A stretch of 64,000 bases of DNA, taken from positions 69,728 to 133,727 of the forward strand of contig CABIZV010000009.1 of the NCBI GenBank assembly GCA_902363335.1, given 5' to 3'. The notes beneath the pieces were generated by a model. It saw only the letters and a program-made list of their open reading frames with translations. It made no database searches and was not told the origin of the DNA. How positions within the stretch are numbered: position 1 is the stretch's first letter; the number at the start of each line of letters is the position of its first letter. Below, piece after piece: positions 1 through 7,864 of the stretch. Origin of the DNA: Enterobacteriaceae bacterium (GTDB lineage: Bacteria; Pseudomonadota; Gammaproteobacteria; Enterobacterales; Enterobacteriaceae). A program made the translations under genes and the position numbers.

Positions 1-205
1 AGCACTGACGGGCGCAGACAGTGATGCACCCGTCAAACCCGGTCTCGGCCAGTTCATCGGCGTTCTCCGGCCAGCGGAGCAGACGCCCCTCGGCGGAGAT
101 CCCGTAAAATGCACATTCACAGTCCAGGTCTTTAGTCTGGTATTAAGATTCTGTTTCGCCGTCCCGCATCCGATAGTGAAAAGTGACTGTGTCAAACATT
201 CCCAT
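1..205 (-). pseudogene. Partial small hypothetical gene with in-frame stop
   Basis: Reading from position 205 leftwards gives a start MGMFDTVTFHYRMRDGETES, then a TAA stop, and then the same frame continues coherently (YQTKDLDCECAFYGISAEGRL and on) to the window edge. The coherent continuation suggests one gene interrupted by a nonsense change, and it is also cut by the window. I do not recognise a function. Small proteins starting MGMFDTV occur in plasmid and phage accessory DNA, but that is only a recollection. Confidence 0.5.
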
Positions 206-280
206 TTTTTGCTTCCTTAAATCGTTGAGAAATCCGCCTGCCATTATTTATACGTTCCTTCAATGAGAATGTAGGCTCCC

Positions 281-571
281 TTAAAATAGGCATCTATCAG
301 ACAGGATTGCCAGGGCGGAGCACAGTTCTGTGCACAGAGGTTTTTTGTAGTCACCAACCAGCTGCCATGTGTCAGAGTTACCCATTCGTTCTGCAACAAT
401 GCTTCCGTTACGTTTCAGGATTTTTGGTGACTTCCAGTAATGTTTGGCGTTAATCACATCATTCACCGTTGCATCTGTCATTCCTGAATAGAGCCACAGC
501 TCTTGATGGCCGTACAACCCCTCAAGCTCCCGGACCACATCGTAAAATGATCTAAATGTTGGTTTACCCAT
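281..571 (-). CDS. Hypothetical protein, 96 aa
   Basis: The protein starts MGKPTFRSFYDVVRELEGLYG and ends ALAILSDRCLF. The ATG at 571 is chosen over an upstream TTG at 583 because a GAGG/AGGA purine stretch lies just before it. There is no signal peptide or membrane segment and no domain I recognise. It is predicted to be cytoplasmic. It lies on the same strand as, and downstream of, nothing obvious; the broken gene at the window start lies further along the same strand. Confidence 0.5.
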   Translation of the reverse strand: MGKPTFRSFYDVVRELEGLYGHQELWLYSGMTDATVNDVINAKHYWKSPKILKRNGSIVAERMGNSDTWQLVGDYKKPLCTELCSALAILSDRCLF

Positions 572-583
572 TCCTCGCCTCAA

Positions 584-1226
584 AAATAATATCTAGTTAT
601 ATAGTCGCCAAGGGTAATTATAACGTGAGGCATAATCTGCTGTGCACAACCCTGCGTCAGTCACCCACCTGAATATTCCCCTGCTTATATTTCCCACAGC
701 AAATATCACTAAAGCGATAATAAGCATCCATATAGAAACACAGATAAATTACCGGATGTCCGTTCCGGTCAGATCCGATTTCTACGTTATTGCGCAGTTT
801 CCGGAAGTGTACCACGGTCAGGGAATAACCACACCGCCCGTTTACGGTGGTGAGCGGGTGATCGCGGGGTAGAGGATAAACACTATATATAGAAAAATGC
901 AGCTGACGGAGTTGCGCATGTTGTGTTTCCGCGCTGCTGCGCGCCGGAGGCAGGGAAGAAGATCCGGAACTTACTTTTTTCGGATCTTCGCGAAAAAAGA
1001 GAGAAGCGAGCATAGGCTTACCATATACATATTCCTGGCATCTGCATATGCCATGCAGATGCATATCCTGAGCATCTGCATATGCCATGCAGATGCATAC
1101 CCTGAGCATCTGCATATGCCATACAGATGCATACCCTGAACATCTGCATATACCATGGCTATACATATGCTTCACATCTGCATATACTGAGCATAGGTAT
1201 AAAGGCCATTCGGCCAGGAGGAAAAC
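584..1226. other. Gene-poor region upstream of vagC
   Basis: I see no convincing gene here. An inverted repeat (AAGATCCG near 958 and CGGATCTT near 976) frames a short hairpin. The right half holds the 34-bp repeat array described separately. About 70 bases around 980-1060 reappear inverted and degenerate near 58375-58445, so this stretch has been mobilised or duplicated. Confidence 0.5.
1039..1186. repeat. Five imperfect 34-bp direct repeats with internal palindromes
   Basis: CATCTGCATA recurs at 1039, 1073, 1107 and 1141, and a shorter CATCTG copy is at 1175, giving a constant period of 34 bases. Within each of the first three units GCATCTGCAT faces ATGCAGATGC (or a one-base variant) across a 5-base loop, so each unit can fold as a hairpin. 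The array ends about 40 bases before the vagC start. It could bind a protein (the antitoxin or an iteron-binding replication protein) or be a remnant of a recombination site. No spacers separate the units, so it is not a CRISPR. Confidence 0.8.
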
Positions 1227-1457
1227 ATGCGAACCGTTTCTATTTTTAAAAATGGCAATAACCGTGCCATTCGCTTACCCCGCGATCTGGATTTTGATGG
1301 CGTCAGCGAGCTCGAGATCGTCCGTGAAGGGGACAGCATCATATTGCGTCCCGTCCGGCCAACCTGGGGCTCGTTTGCGGAACTCGAAAAGGCCGATGTG
1401 GAGTTTATGGCGAAGCGTGAGGACGTTGTCAGCGACGAAGGAAGATTTGACCTGTGA
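1227..1457 (+). CDS. vagC: VagC antitoxin (VapB/AbrB-type)
   Basis: This 76-residue protein (MRTVSIFKNGNNRAIRLPRD...) closely matches my recollection of the VagC plasmid antitoxin. These proteins carry an N-terminal SpoVT/AbrB swapped-hairpin DNA-binding domain and a C-terminal tail that blocks the toxin. The N-terminal FKNGNNRAIRLP segment is the typical AbrB-like strand. A strong AGGAGG precedes the ATG. The stop overlaps the vagD start by four bases, as usual for translationally coupled vapBC pairs. Antitoxin-toxin complexes of this family repress their own promoter, so the palindromic repeats just upstream are candidate operators (inference). Confidence 0.93.
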   Translation: MRTVSIFKNGNNRAIRLPRDLDFDGVSELEIVREGDSIILRPVRPTWGSFAELEKADVEFMAKREDVVSDEGRFDL

Positions 1458-1882
1458 AACAGACCCGAACGAAGACCTATATGCTCGACACGAATATCTG
1501 CTCATTCATCATGCGTGAGCAGCCCGCTGCGGTGATCAAACGTCTGGAGCAGGCGGTGCTGCGTAACCACCGCATCGTGGTGTCAGCCATTACCTATGCG
1601 GAAATGCGCTTCGGTGCCACCGGTCCGAAGGCCTCACCGCGTCATATTGGACTGGTTGACGCGTTCTGCGCCCGCCTCGATGCGGTCCTGCCGTGGGATC
1701 GCGCCGCGGTGGATGCCACTACCGACATTAAAGTGGCGCTGCGGCAGGCCGGGACGCCGATTGGGCCGAACGACACGGCGATTGCGGGACACGCCATTGC
1801 CGCCGGCGCCGTGCTGGTGACCAATAATACGCGGGAATTTGAGCGGGTACCGGGGCTGAAGCTGGAGGACTGGGCGAAATAG
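1454..1882 (+). CDS. vagD: VagD toxin (VapC, PIN-domain RNase)
   Basis: The 142-residue protein starts at GTG 1454, overlapping vagC. It has the PIN-domain acidic residues: Asp in MLDTNICSF near residue 12, Glu in TYAEMRFG, and Asp in GPNDTAIAGHA. The last position reads TNNTREF, where many VapC proteins have TxDxxxF. VapC enzymes are Mg-dependent ribonucleases; enterobacterial members cut initiator tRNA (family knowledge). The gene appears intact. Such modules stabilise plasmids and islands, which fits the mosaic surroundings. Confidence 0.93.
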   Translation: MKQTRTKTYMLDTNICSFIMREQPAAVIKRLEQAVLRNHRIVVSAITYAEMRFGATGPKASPRHIGLVDAFCARLDAVLPWDRAAVDATTDIKVALRQAGTPIGPNDTAIAGHAIAAGAVLVTNNTREFERVPGLKLEDWAK

Positions 1883-2111
1883 CCGCTCCGTAACGAAGCC
1901 TGTTTTGATCCTTGCAGCCCGGAAGGACAGGGAGACGGCCGGAGTGATCACGGCATCTGGGGGCACAACCGCAGGCTCCCGTCATAAACAGGGTGACTGA
2001 TCCGCGAGGTTACCCTGGCCATAAAAATGAAGGCATCAGACGCCAGGATAACCTCAATAACACATAATGATAAATACACTGACTTATGATGTATTTGTTC
2101 TCCGGGAAAAA
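1883..2111. other. Intergenic region between convergent vagD and the lasso exporter
   Basis: vagD (+) and the ABC transporter (-) converge here. I see no gene and no clear intrinsic terminator with a T tract. The base composition shifts from GC-rich on the vagD side to AT-rich on the lasso side, marking a likely module border. Confidence 0.4.
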
Positions 2112-3863
2112 TCAACTTTTGGGTTCAGAGCCTTCTTTCTCCCAAAAATCATAATATTCAGCATTATTTACCATCAATTCTGTGTGTTTTCCTGTTGCGA
2201 TGACGCTTCCGGATTTCATAAATATCACTACGTCAGCATTTTCCGCAGCGTAAATCCGATGGCTTATCATCAGAATCGTTGATTTCCCTCTTCTGTGATT
2301 ACGCAAAAGTTTGATCGTCGTTTCTTCACTGCGTGAGTCGAGAGCAGAGGTCGTTTCATCGAGAATAATGGCCGGAATGTTAACCTGACTGATACGGGCC
2401 ATTTCAAGTTTCTGCAGTTGTCCTCCGGAAAGACGGCCGCCCTGTTCCCCGACATGTAAATCAAGATCAATAACACGTTCATCATCATAAAAGGTGAGTT
2501 CACGAAGAATGTCCCTTAGCTCATCCCTTTGTAATGCAGTAGGGGGATATAACGCATTTTCTTGTAAGGTCCGATTGAACAGGGATATCTGTTGAGGGAT
2601 ATAAAGAACATTGCGGGATCCATGTCCTGAAAAATCAAATGGATTATATTCACCAATTTTTATCATCCCATTATCTGGTTTTAATAAACCAGCCAGCAGC
2701 TTAGCAAGCGTTGATTTTCCCGAACCATTAGGCCCCACAACGACAGCAAAAACGCCAGCAGGAACCTCAACATTAAGATCGCTAATAGCGGGGCGTCCAT
2801 TATAAGAAAAATGAAGGTTACATCCACTGACAGGAACAGCCGTTGTTGATATGGCCAGCGTGATCTCATTATCATGAAAGCCCGTATCGTCAGCCATATA
2901 ATTTAAAGCGTCGTCAACGTTTTCTGCCGCGATCCCTGCCTGTCGTAGCACATAGCCATAGCTGGCCACGGGTGCAGCAAAACTTAGAACATAAGTCTGC
3001 AACATGACAAAATCACCTGTCGTGATCGCGCCATGTAAAACATCTAACGCCCCCAGCACAAGCAATACGCCAATGCCAAATCCTATAACACCAAATTGCC
3101 ATGCACAGGCTTTCACAAGAAGCATTGCCATTCTGACATCTGACACATTTTTATCCGCTGCAACCTGTCCGACTTGTTCAATCTCCTGTCCACCCTGGCC
3201 ATTAAAAACTGCTCGCTGTGCATTGCGCAACAGGTCGCCAAGAGCGCCAGAGAGGGTTCCTGCTGCGGTGTTTGCCTTCATCGCCTGTCGTTCATACTGC
3301 TCAGACGCACGATATGAAACAAACGCATGCACTATCAGGATCAAGAGCATCAGAGCAGCAAATTTCCAAGATACGCCAATTGCCACGACGACAATAGTGA
3401 GCACAACCTGCAAAGCTAAGGGAACGATACTCCATAACAGGCCTTCAATTATCGTCTGAAGGCTGTAAGGCAATCGCTCAAAAATCCCCTGAAATTTCCC
3501 GGAGTCCCCGTTCCGCTCTGTCGCAATCAACGGCAACTGAGTCCTTAATGCCCTTTTCAGTATAAAGCAGGTCAATGCATTACAAAGTCTGGTTGTAAAC
3601 GTCATTTTAAAAGCTTTTAGCACCGCCGAGCAGGCCCAGAATGCGATAAAAATAATCACACAAAAAAAAACAAGCCATATATTCTGAAACGAATCGCCTC
3701 GCGAAAAAGCATCAACAGCTATTTTAAGACCAAATGGCGAAGCAATTGAAAGAAAAATGGCCAGTAACTCGACAATAATACCCAATCCGGTGTCTGTGCG
3801 ACAACCACTACCCGGAGTTATCATTATTCTTCCTAAACGCTCAAGTAGTTTAAATATCCCCAC
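2112..3863 (-). CDS. Lasso-peptide ABC exporter (McjD/CapD-like)
   Basis: This 583-residue protein has an N-terminal six-helix ABC exporter domain (residues about 25-320) fused to an ATPase domain. Walker A is GPNGSGKST near residue 376, the signature LSGGQ near 476, Walker B AIILDE near 497-502, and the switch histidine is in ISHR near 530. Half-transporters of this kind homodimerise in the inner membrane. In microcin J25 and capistruin clusters they export the mature lasso peptide and give self-immunity. The gene is transcribed away from the precursor and maturation genes, sharing the 3864-4041 promoter region. In mcj the precursor is divergent from B-C-D and in cap all four are co-linear, so this arrangement (D alone reversed) differs. 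There is no peptidase domain at the N-terminus. Confidence 0.93.
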   Translation of the reverse strand: MGIFKLLERLGRIMITPGSGCRTDTGLGIIVELLAIFLSIASPFGLKIAVDAFSRGDSFQNIWLVFFCVIIFIAFWACSAVLKAFKMTFTTRLCNALTCFILKRALRTQLPLIATERNGDSGKFQGIFERLPYSLQTIIEGLLWSIVPLALQVVLTIVVVAIGVSWKFAALMLLILIVHAFVSYRASEQYERQAMKANTAAGTLSGALGDLLRNAQRAVFNGQGGQEIEQVGQVAADKNVSDVRMAMLLVKACAWQFGVIGFGIGVLLVLGALDVLHGAITTGDFVMLQTYVLSFAAPVASYGYVLRQAGIAAENVDDALNYMADDTGFHDNEITLAISTTAVPVSGCNLHFSYNGRPAISDLNVEVPAGVFAVVVGPNGSGKSTLAKLLAGLLKPDNGMIKIGEYNPFDFSGHGSRNVLYIPQQISLFNRTLQENALYPPTALQRDELRDILRELTFYDDERVIDLDLHVGEQGGRLSGGQLQKLEMARISQVNIPAIILDETTSALDSRSEETTIKLLRNHRRGKSTILMISHRIYAAENADVVIFMKSGSVIATGKHTELMVNNAEYYDFWEKEGSEPKS

Positions 3864-4041
3864 CGGTAACTCCTCTTAACGTACATGATTTTCTATATGA
3901 TGTGTAAGGTGGTCATATATGGAAATTAATATAGTGATATATATATTACCATATAAGTTTCCATATGCATTTTTTTTATCAATAGTAAATTTGTTCTTCA
4001 CAAAGTGTCGAACTGTAAATATCAATCAATGGAGAAACAGC
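3864..4041. promoter_or_regulatory. Divergent promoter region of the lasso cluster
   Basis: This very AT-rich 178-base region drives the exporter leftwards and the precursor rightwards. A 9-base inverted repeat, ATATGGAAA at 3917-3925 and TTTCCATAT at 3958-3966, is a candidate operator. For the precursor a weak promoter can be proposed: TTGTTC at 3991-3996, 17-base spacer, TGTAAA at 4014-4019. The ribosome site GGAG at 4031-4034 lies 7 bases before the precursor ATG at 4042. Promoter assignment is by eye and tentative. Confidence 0.45.
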
Positions 4042-4188
4042 ATGAAAAAACTTATCAAGAAACTTTTCGCGTCTCGTTCTTCTACGCAGGGTGTGGTTCT
4101 TAATGCTATTGCTGTTACACAGGGCAAACCAGGCTTCCAGAGTGTAGATATTCCATTTGTATCAAAAGACTCTGGTCTTGGTGCATAG
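4042..4188 (+). CDS. Lasso-peptide precursor (capistruin-like)
   Basis: This 48-residue precursor starts at ATG 4042 with GGAG upstream. A longer frame from 3919 exists but would run through the promoter region. The leader is 27 residues (MKKLIKKLFASRSS, then TQGVVLNAIAVTQ). Its penultimate residue is threonine, the conserved -2 position read by lasso maturases. The core is 21 residues: ring segment GKPGFQSVD, then a tail beginning IPFVSKD and ending GLGA. By analogy with capistruin (GTPGFQTPD ring), Gly1 should form an amide with Asp9, giving a 9-residue macrolactam. F12 and K15 sit where capistruin has V12 and the plug Arg15. The leader motif GVxLxAxxxTxG also matches CapA. It is followed by a hairpin and the maturation genes. 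Confidence 0.93.
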   Translation: MKKLIKKLFASRSSTQGVVLNAIAVTQGKPGFQSVDIPFVSKDSGLGA

Positions 4189-4196
4189 TAAATTCG

Positions 4197-4218
4197 GCCG
4201 CTGGAGATAACCAGCGGC
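4197..4218 (+). terminator. Hairpin between precursor and maturation genes
   Basis: GCCGCTGG and CCAGCGGC form an 8-bp stem with a 6-base loop, followed by ATTTTCT. It lies 8 bases after the precursor stop and 25 before the maturase start. A partial terminator or processing hairpin here would make much more precursor than enzyme, as described for other lasso clusters (inference). Confidence 0.75.
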
Positions 4219-4242
4219 ATTTTCTACAGGCAGGTAAAGTGC

Positions 4243-4929
4243 ATGATATATCTTAAACCCGGGATGCATCTGGCCTTGTTTGACAACTCAGCAATAGTCC
4301 TTAAGGTGAATGAAGGGGAATATATAATCTATACAGAGGGCATTTCCCAGGCAATTGCCAAAGAGCTGGATTCTGCTTTACCCGTTTTCTCTACAGAAGA
4401 AATAGATATTTTACACAATGATGGAGTGATATCGAAATCACCTGAATCACAAGTGAATAGTGCAATATATGACTACAGGAATTATAACTTCAACGGATTC
4501 AATTCATCATCATGGGGACAACGAAAACTATCAAGTGCTGACATCAAAATTAATGCCAGTTTTCGAAACGTCATAAATATTATAATGGTATGTCTGACTT
4601 TAAAAACATGCGGTTTCAAATCGATCCAGAAACTTCCTCGACCTTTCAATAGCAAGGCAAGTAGAAACAATAAATCTATTATAGATATCAAAAATGAAGT
4701 AGAAAAAATTCACAAGGCAGTTTTATGGTCGCCCTTTAAGATCGCATGTCTGGAGTGGTCATTAACGATAGTGAAACATTTTCGTAAGAAAGGAGTTAAT
4801 GCAAAGCTGGTAATTGGCGTCAGACCCATTCCGTTTCTGGCACATGCATGGCCGGAAATTGATGGGCATGTTATCGCTGACACACAAAACCTTAGAAAAA
4901 TATTCGGAGTGATCTACGAAAGCCTATGA
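4243..4929 (+). CDS. Lasso leader peptidase with RRE (McjB-like, fused B1-B2)
   Basis: This 228-residue protein is the lasso maturation protease. The N-terminal 80 or so residues form the small PqqD-like precursor-recognition element that binds the leader. The C-terminal half is the transglutaminase-like cysteine protease that removes the leader. The predicted triad is Cys169 (KIACLEWS), His201 (LAHAWPE) and Asp213 (IADTQN). The spacings of 32 and 12 residues equal those of McjB (C150/H182/D194). The fusion of recognition and protease domains is typical of proteobacterial lasso clusters. The stop overlaps the next gene (ATGA), so the two are translationally coupled. The coding sequence is AT-rich. 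Confidence 0.92.
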   Translation: MIYLKPGMHLALFDNSAIVLKVNEGEYIIYTEGISQAIAKELDSALPVFSTEEIDILHNDGVISKSPESQVNSAIYDYRNYNFNGFNSSSWGQRKLSSADIKINASFRNVINIIMVCLTLKTCGFKSIQKLPRPFNSKASRNNKSIIDIKNEVEKIHKAVLWSPFKIACLEWSLTIVKHFRKKGVNAKLVIGVRPIPFLAHAWPEIDGHVIADTQNLRKIFGVIYESL

Positions 4930-6638
4930 TTGATGAAATGAGAAACATGTCAACCTGGACCATCATGAATGGAAAACTGGACTTTAACCCATCACATGAT
5001 ATCGACATAGTAGACGCCTGTCAGATAGAGTCCCCATGCAAAAATCGAAGTGCAATTTTCTATACTCTAAAACCTTATAGATGTTTATCACAACCAGATT
5101 TATCCAAAATCCTTGAGCGGATATTACATCAATATACCGATTTAGTACAAATATCCAGGTCATTGATTGAATCTGTGTGGGGTAGTTACATTTGCTGTCT
5201 CCACGAGAAACAAACAGGTACAAGTGTTCTTTTATGCGATCCCATGCAGTCTGTTCGTCTTTTTTACCGAATTGGTGATGGTGTCACATTAATAGATACC
5301 GCTATTGAAAAAATAGTATCAAGACCAATTGAATGGAATTCAAATTATCTAGCAAGTGCTTGTATTACTCAATTTGGCTCATTGGGGGAGACTCCTTTTT
5401 CTAACGTTAAAGTGGTCCCCCCGGGTCACCTGCTAGAGGTCACGAAAAAAGGTCTCATTAGAACAATTCGTGTCTGGCCGATGATTAATAAAAAATCTCC
5501 TTGTAAGCCAGTAGATCATACCGCCACTGCGATAGCCAGTGTGGTAGACCGTATTGCGAGCAACCACAATTTGATGACGCTTTCTCTTTCTGGCGGGGTT
5601 GATTCAACAGCATTGGCATTGATACTGCGCGGTGTAGCTGGTGAGAAAATGCCAATCAATGGCATCCATCTTTATAGCCCGGGTTCTCCAGACCAGGATG
5701 AACGGAAATTCGCACACATTGCAGCGGGCACAGCAAAAATATCATTATTGAATATTTGTATGGATGCTCATCTTCCATTTTCAAAACTGACATTAAATCA
5801 TAAGCCACAAATTATAAGCCCCAATTTTATATTTCAAAGCATCAATGATGAAATTATAGAAATCCTAGGCCACCAGGGCGTTATCATCAATGGACAAGCT
5901 GGGGATCTTCTTTTTAGCAGCGCTCCCAGTCCATTGGTCGTTGCAGATGCATTCCTCAACGAGGGAGTTCGAGAGGCCTGGCGAGTGATAAGAGATCTGG
6001 CTTCTCTCTTCAACGCCAGTATTCCAAGGGTTTGTCTGAGTGCCATTAAATCGCTAGCAGGTCGCCCCTCTCAGGCCCAATCCTTATTTCAGAAACAGTT
6101 ACATGAACTGGGTCTTATTAGTTCAGATTTTATTGATTGTGCTCTTAAAAAGGATAATCCGGAAATTACGGTTGATCGCTACAGATATTACCCGGCAACA
6201 CAAGAAATGGTAGCAGATCTTGAAAAGATGATAAGCATCCAACCTTGTTTCAGTGATTGTGCATTTCCAAGAACGCTTTCCCCATTACTTACGTTGCCCG
6301 TTGTGGAAGCAGCCTTAGCAACGCCAAGCTACAAACATTTTGACGGAAATATTGATAGAATCATACTACGCCATGCAGCTGGTAAATTTGGAGATTGCGA
6401 ACCATTATGGCGGAGAAGTAAAGGTGCATTTGATTCAACATTAATCAAAGGATTAATGAAAAACAGAACTGATATAGAACGTTTTCTACTTGATGGTGTT
6501 TTAGTGCAAAAAAAAATCCTTCAGACATCAGGTATCGAGAATGCATTTCGAAGAATAATTGCAGGTGATGTTTCAGCCGCTATCTCACTCGCCCTTCCAT
6601 TGTGTGTTGAGATGTTTTGCAATGCATGGAAAGATTGA
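4926..6638 (+). CDS. Lasso cyclase (McjC-like, asparagine-synthetase B family)
   Basis: The 570-residue protein starts in an ATGA overlap with the B gene. The N-terminal part resembles the glutaminase half of asparagine synthetase without its Cys2. The central PP-loop SLSGGVDSTALAL (from about residue 220) binds ATP. In lasso biosynthesis this enzyme adenylates the side chain of the ring Asp or Glu and closes the amide to Gly1 while the tail is threaded. Here the substrate should be Asp9. It is somewhat longer than McjC (about 513). It ends 12 bases before the convergent GntR gene. Confidence 0.92.
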   Translation: MIDEMRNMSTWTIMNGKLDFNPSHDIDIVDACQIESPCKNRSAIFYTLKPYRCLSQPDLSKILERILHQYTDLVQISRSLIESVWGSYICCLHEKQTGTSVLLCDPMQSVRLFYRIGDGVTLIDTAIEKIVSRPIEWNSNYLASACITQFGSLGETPFSNVKVVPPGHLLEVTKKGLIRTIRVWPMINKKSPCKPVDHTATAIASVVDRIASNHNLMTLSLSGGVDSTALALILRGVAGEKMPINGIHLYSPGSPDQDERKFAHIAAGTAKISLLNICMDAHLPFSKLTLNHKPQIISPNFIFQSINDEIIEILGHQGVIINGQAGDLLFSSAPSPLVVADAFLNEGVREAWRVIRDLASLFNASIPRVCLSAIKSLAGRPSQAQSLFQKQLHELGLISSDFIDCALKKDNPEITVDRYRYYPATQEMVADLEKMISIQPCFSDCAFPRTLSPLLTLPVVEAALATPSYKHFDGNIDRIILRHAAGKFGDCEPLWRRSKGAFDSTLIKGLMKNRTDIERFLLDGVLVQKKILQTSGIENAFRRIIAGDVSAAISLALPLCVEMFCNAWKD

Positions 6639-6650
6639 TAAAGTGATATA

Positions 6651-7340
6651 TTAAATGAGGTGTCTTGTTGCCAATGCTATTATAGCACTTTCAATATATT
6701 CACTTTCGCTTTTATATGCTTTCTGGAAGCCAATAATTGCATCTTTATGATTTTTCCCGATTAGAGATGCATTTATTGATTGATAGATACACAGTAATTC
6801 CTCTGCATTACTTTTGTTTGCAAAAATCTCTCTTCTTACTATATGAGTGCAAGCAATTATTCTACTAATCATACGATAACTTTCCGGATTGTGTTTCGGG
6901 TCAAAAATACAAAAGCAAATATTTTCTACGAATTTGACAGCCTCATCATGCGGTAAGGAATTCAATGAAACATTAGTTATACCCTTTAATTCAGATATTT
7001 CATCAGTGGGCATTGAAGAAAGGTGACTTGTGATTATCGCTTCTGAAAGTTTGTACAACTCCATAATCGATCGAGCAGAACGGAGTTTAATTGCAAATCC
7101 CTTTTGATGCTCAAAATCAACCAGTCCTTCACCAACAAGTTGGAGTAGTGCCTCTCTTACTGGTGTGGCACTGACTTGCAGTCTTTCTGCTATCTCACCA
7201 ATGCGCAGAACGGTTCGGAGTAGATATTTTTGATCTAAGATTTCTTTTCGAAGATGATTCAAAACATTTTTATTACGGGACGTACATGGAGATAGCTCTG
7301 TAAGTGTGATGCCACTTTTAACAACCCCTTTATTTTCCAC
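6651..7340 (-). CDS. GntR/FadR-type transcriptional regulator next to lasso cluster
   Basis: This 229-residue protein has an N-terminal winged helix (IGEIAERLQVSATPVREALLQLVGEGLVDFEHQKGFAI, about residues 47-85) typical of GntR regulators. A helical C-terminal domain of FadR/FCD size would bind a small acid or other ligand. It starts at GTG 7340 with GGAG eight bases upstream. It converges on the lasso cyclase gene with a 12-base gap. It could regulate the lasso genes through the inverted repeat at 3917-3966, but the sequence does not prove the link. The AT-rich composition matches the cluster, suggesting joint acquisition. Confidence 0.8.
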   Translation of the reverse strand: MENKGVVKSGITLTELSPCTSRNKNVLNHLRKEILDQKYLLRTVLRIGEIAERLQVSATPVREALLQLVGEGLVDFEHQKGFAIKLRSARSIMELYKLSEAIITSHLSSMPTDEISELKGITNVSLNSLPHDEAVKFVENICFCIFDPKHNPESYRMISRIIACTHIVRREIFANKSNAEELLCIYQSINASLIGKNHKDAIIGFQKAYKSESEYIESAIIALATRHLI

Positions 7341-7864
7341 AACTAAACTCCATTTTATTAAATTTAGTTATTCTCTATTTATAGACAAATTGTCTTCTCG
7401 CCTGTAATGAAATCTGTTAAACACGTTGGTCAATTATATCCAAAACGCTTAAGAACATATTCATTTGACATATACTTTTAAGCAACTTATCGATGAAATA
7501 ACAAAAATATTTGTAAAAGAAGGTAAGTGATAATATGGAAATAATCAAATGATAGTGATTATCGTTATCAATTTGGTTTTTTGCTATTATATTGCTTTAA
7601 ATCAATATGTTATAAATATTTTCATTGTGAAATCACTTTCATTTACACACACTTAGAAACATTATAAAACACATTACCCGAAATCCATCCAATCACTTTT
7701 ACATATTGGTGGTAGCACATGTTTTCTCCCGAGCAAGCACTTTAAAACAGACAGACCGCGACGTTACCGATCGGCAGATTGGTGTGCCAGGGGTAAGCCT
7801 GGATATAGGGAATATTTACGTGTGAGCCGATTTTTAACCAATGCACGTAGGCAATGTCCTATAG
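7341..7864. other. AT-rich non-coding region with Fur-box-like site
   Basis: I find no credible reading frame. The left part holds the promoter of the GntR gene. A Fur-box match is at 7551-7569. Around 7780-7860 are fragments similar to the ends of the adjacent MITE-like element (GGGGTAAGCC, CCTATAG), suggesting repeated insertion and decay. Confidence 0.5.
7551..7569. promoter_or_regulatory. Fur-box-like site without a downstream gene
   Basis: GATAGTGATTATCGTTATC matches the 19-base Fur consensus GATAATGATAATCATTATC at 16 positions. Fur represses iron-uptake genes when iron is plentiful. No intact gene starts within 700 bases on either side in a matching direction; the nearest is the divergent GntR gene about 210 bases to the left. 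It may be the remnant of a lost iron-regulated gene or may control the GntR gene. Confidence 0.6.

Noticed and set aside
657..1175. 172-residue minus-strand reading frame
   Set aside because: It is a by-product of the 34-base repeat, giving a repetitive His/Cys/Met-rich product without a family.
1039..1186. Possible CRISPR array
   Set aside because: The 34-base units are directly adjacent with no spacers, and no cas genes are present.
3919..4188. 89-residue version of the lasso precursor
   Set aside because: The extra N-terminal 41 residues are translated from the AT-rich promoter region and lack a ribosome site. The 48-residue form has GGAG and the normal leader length.
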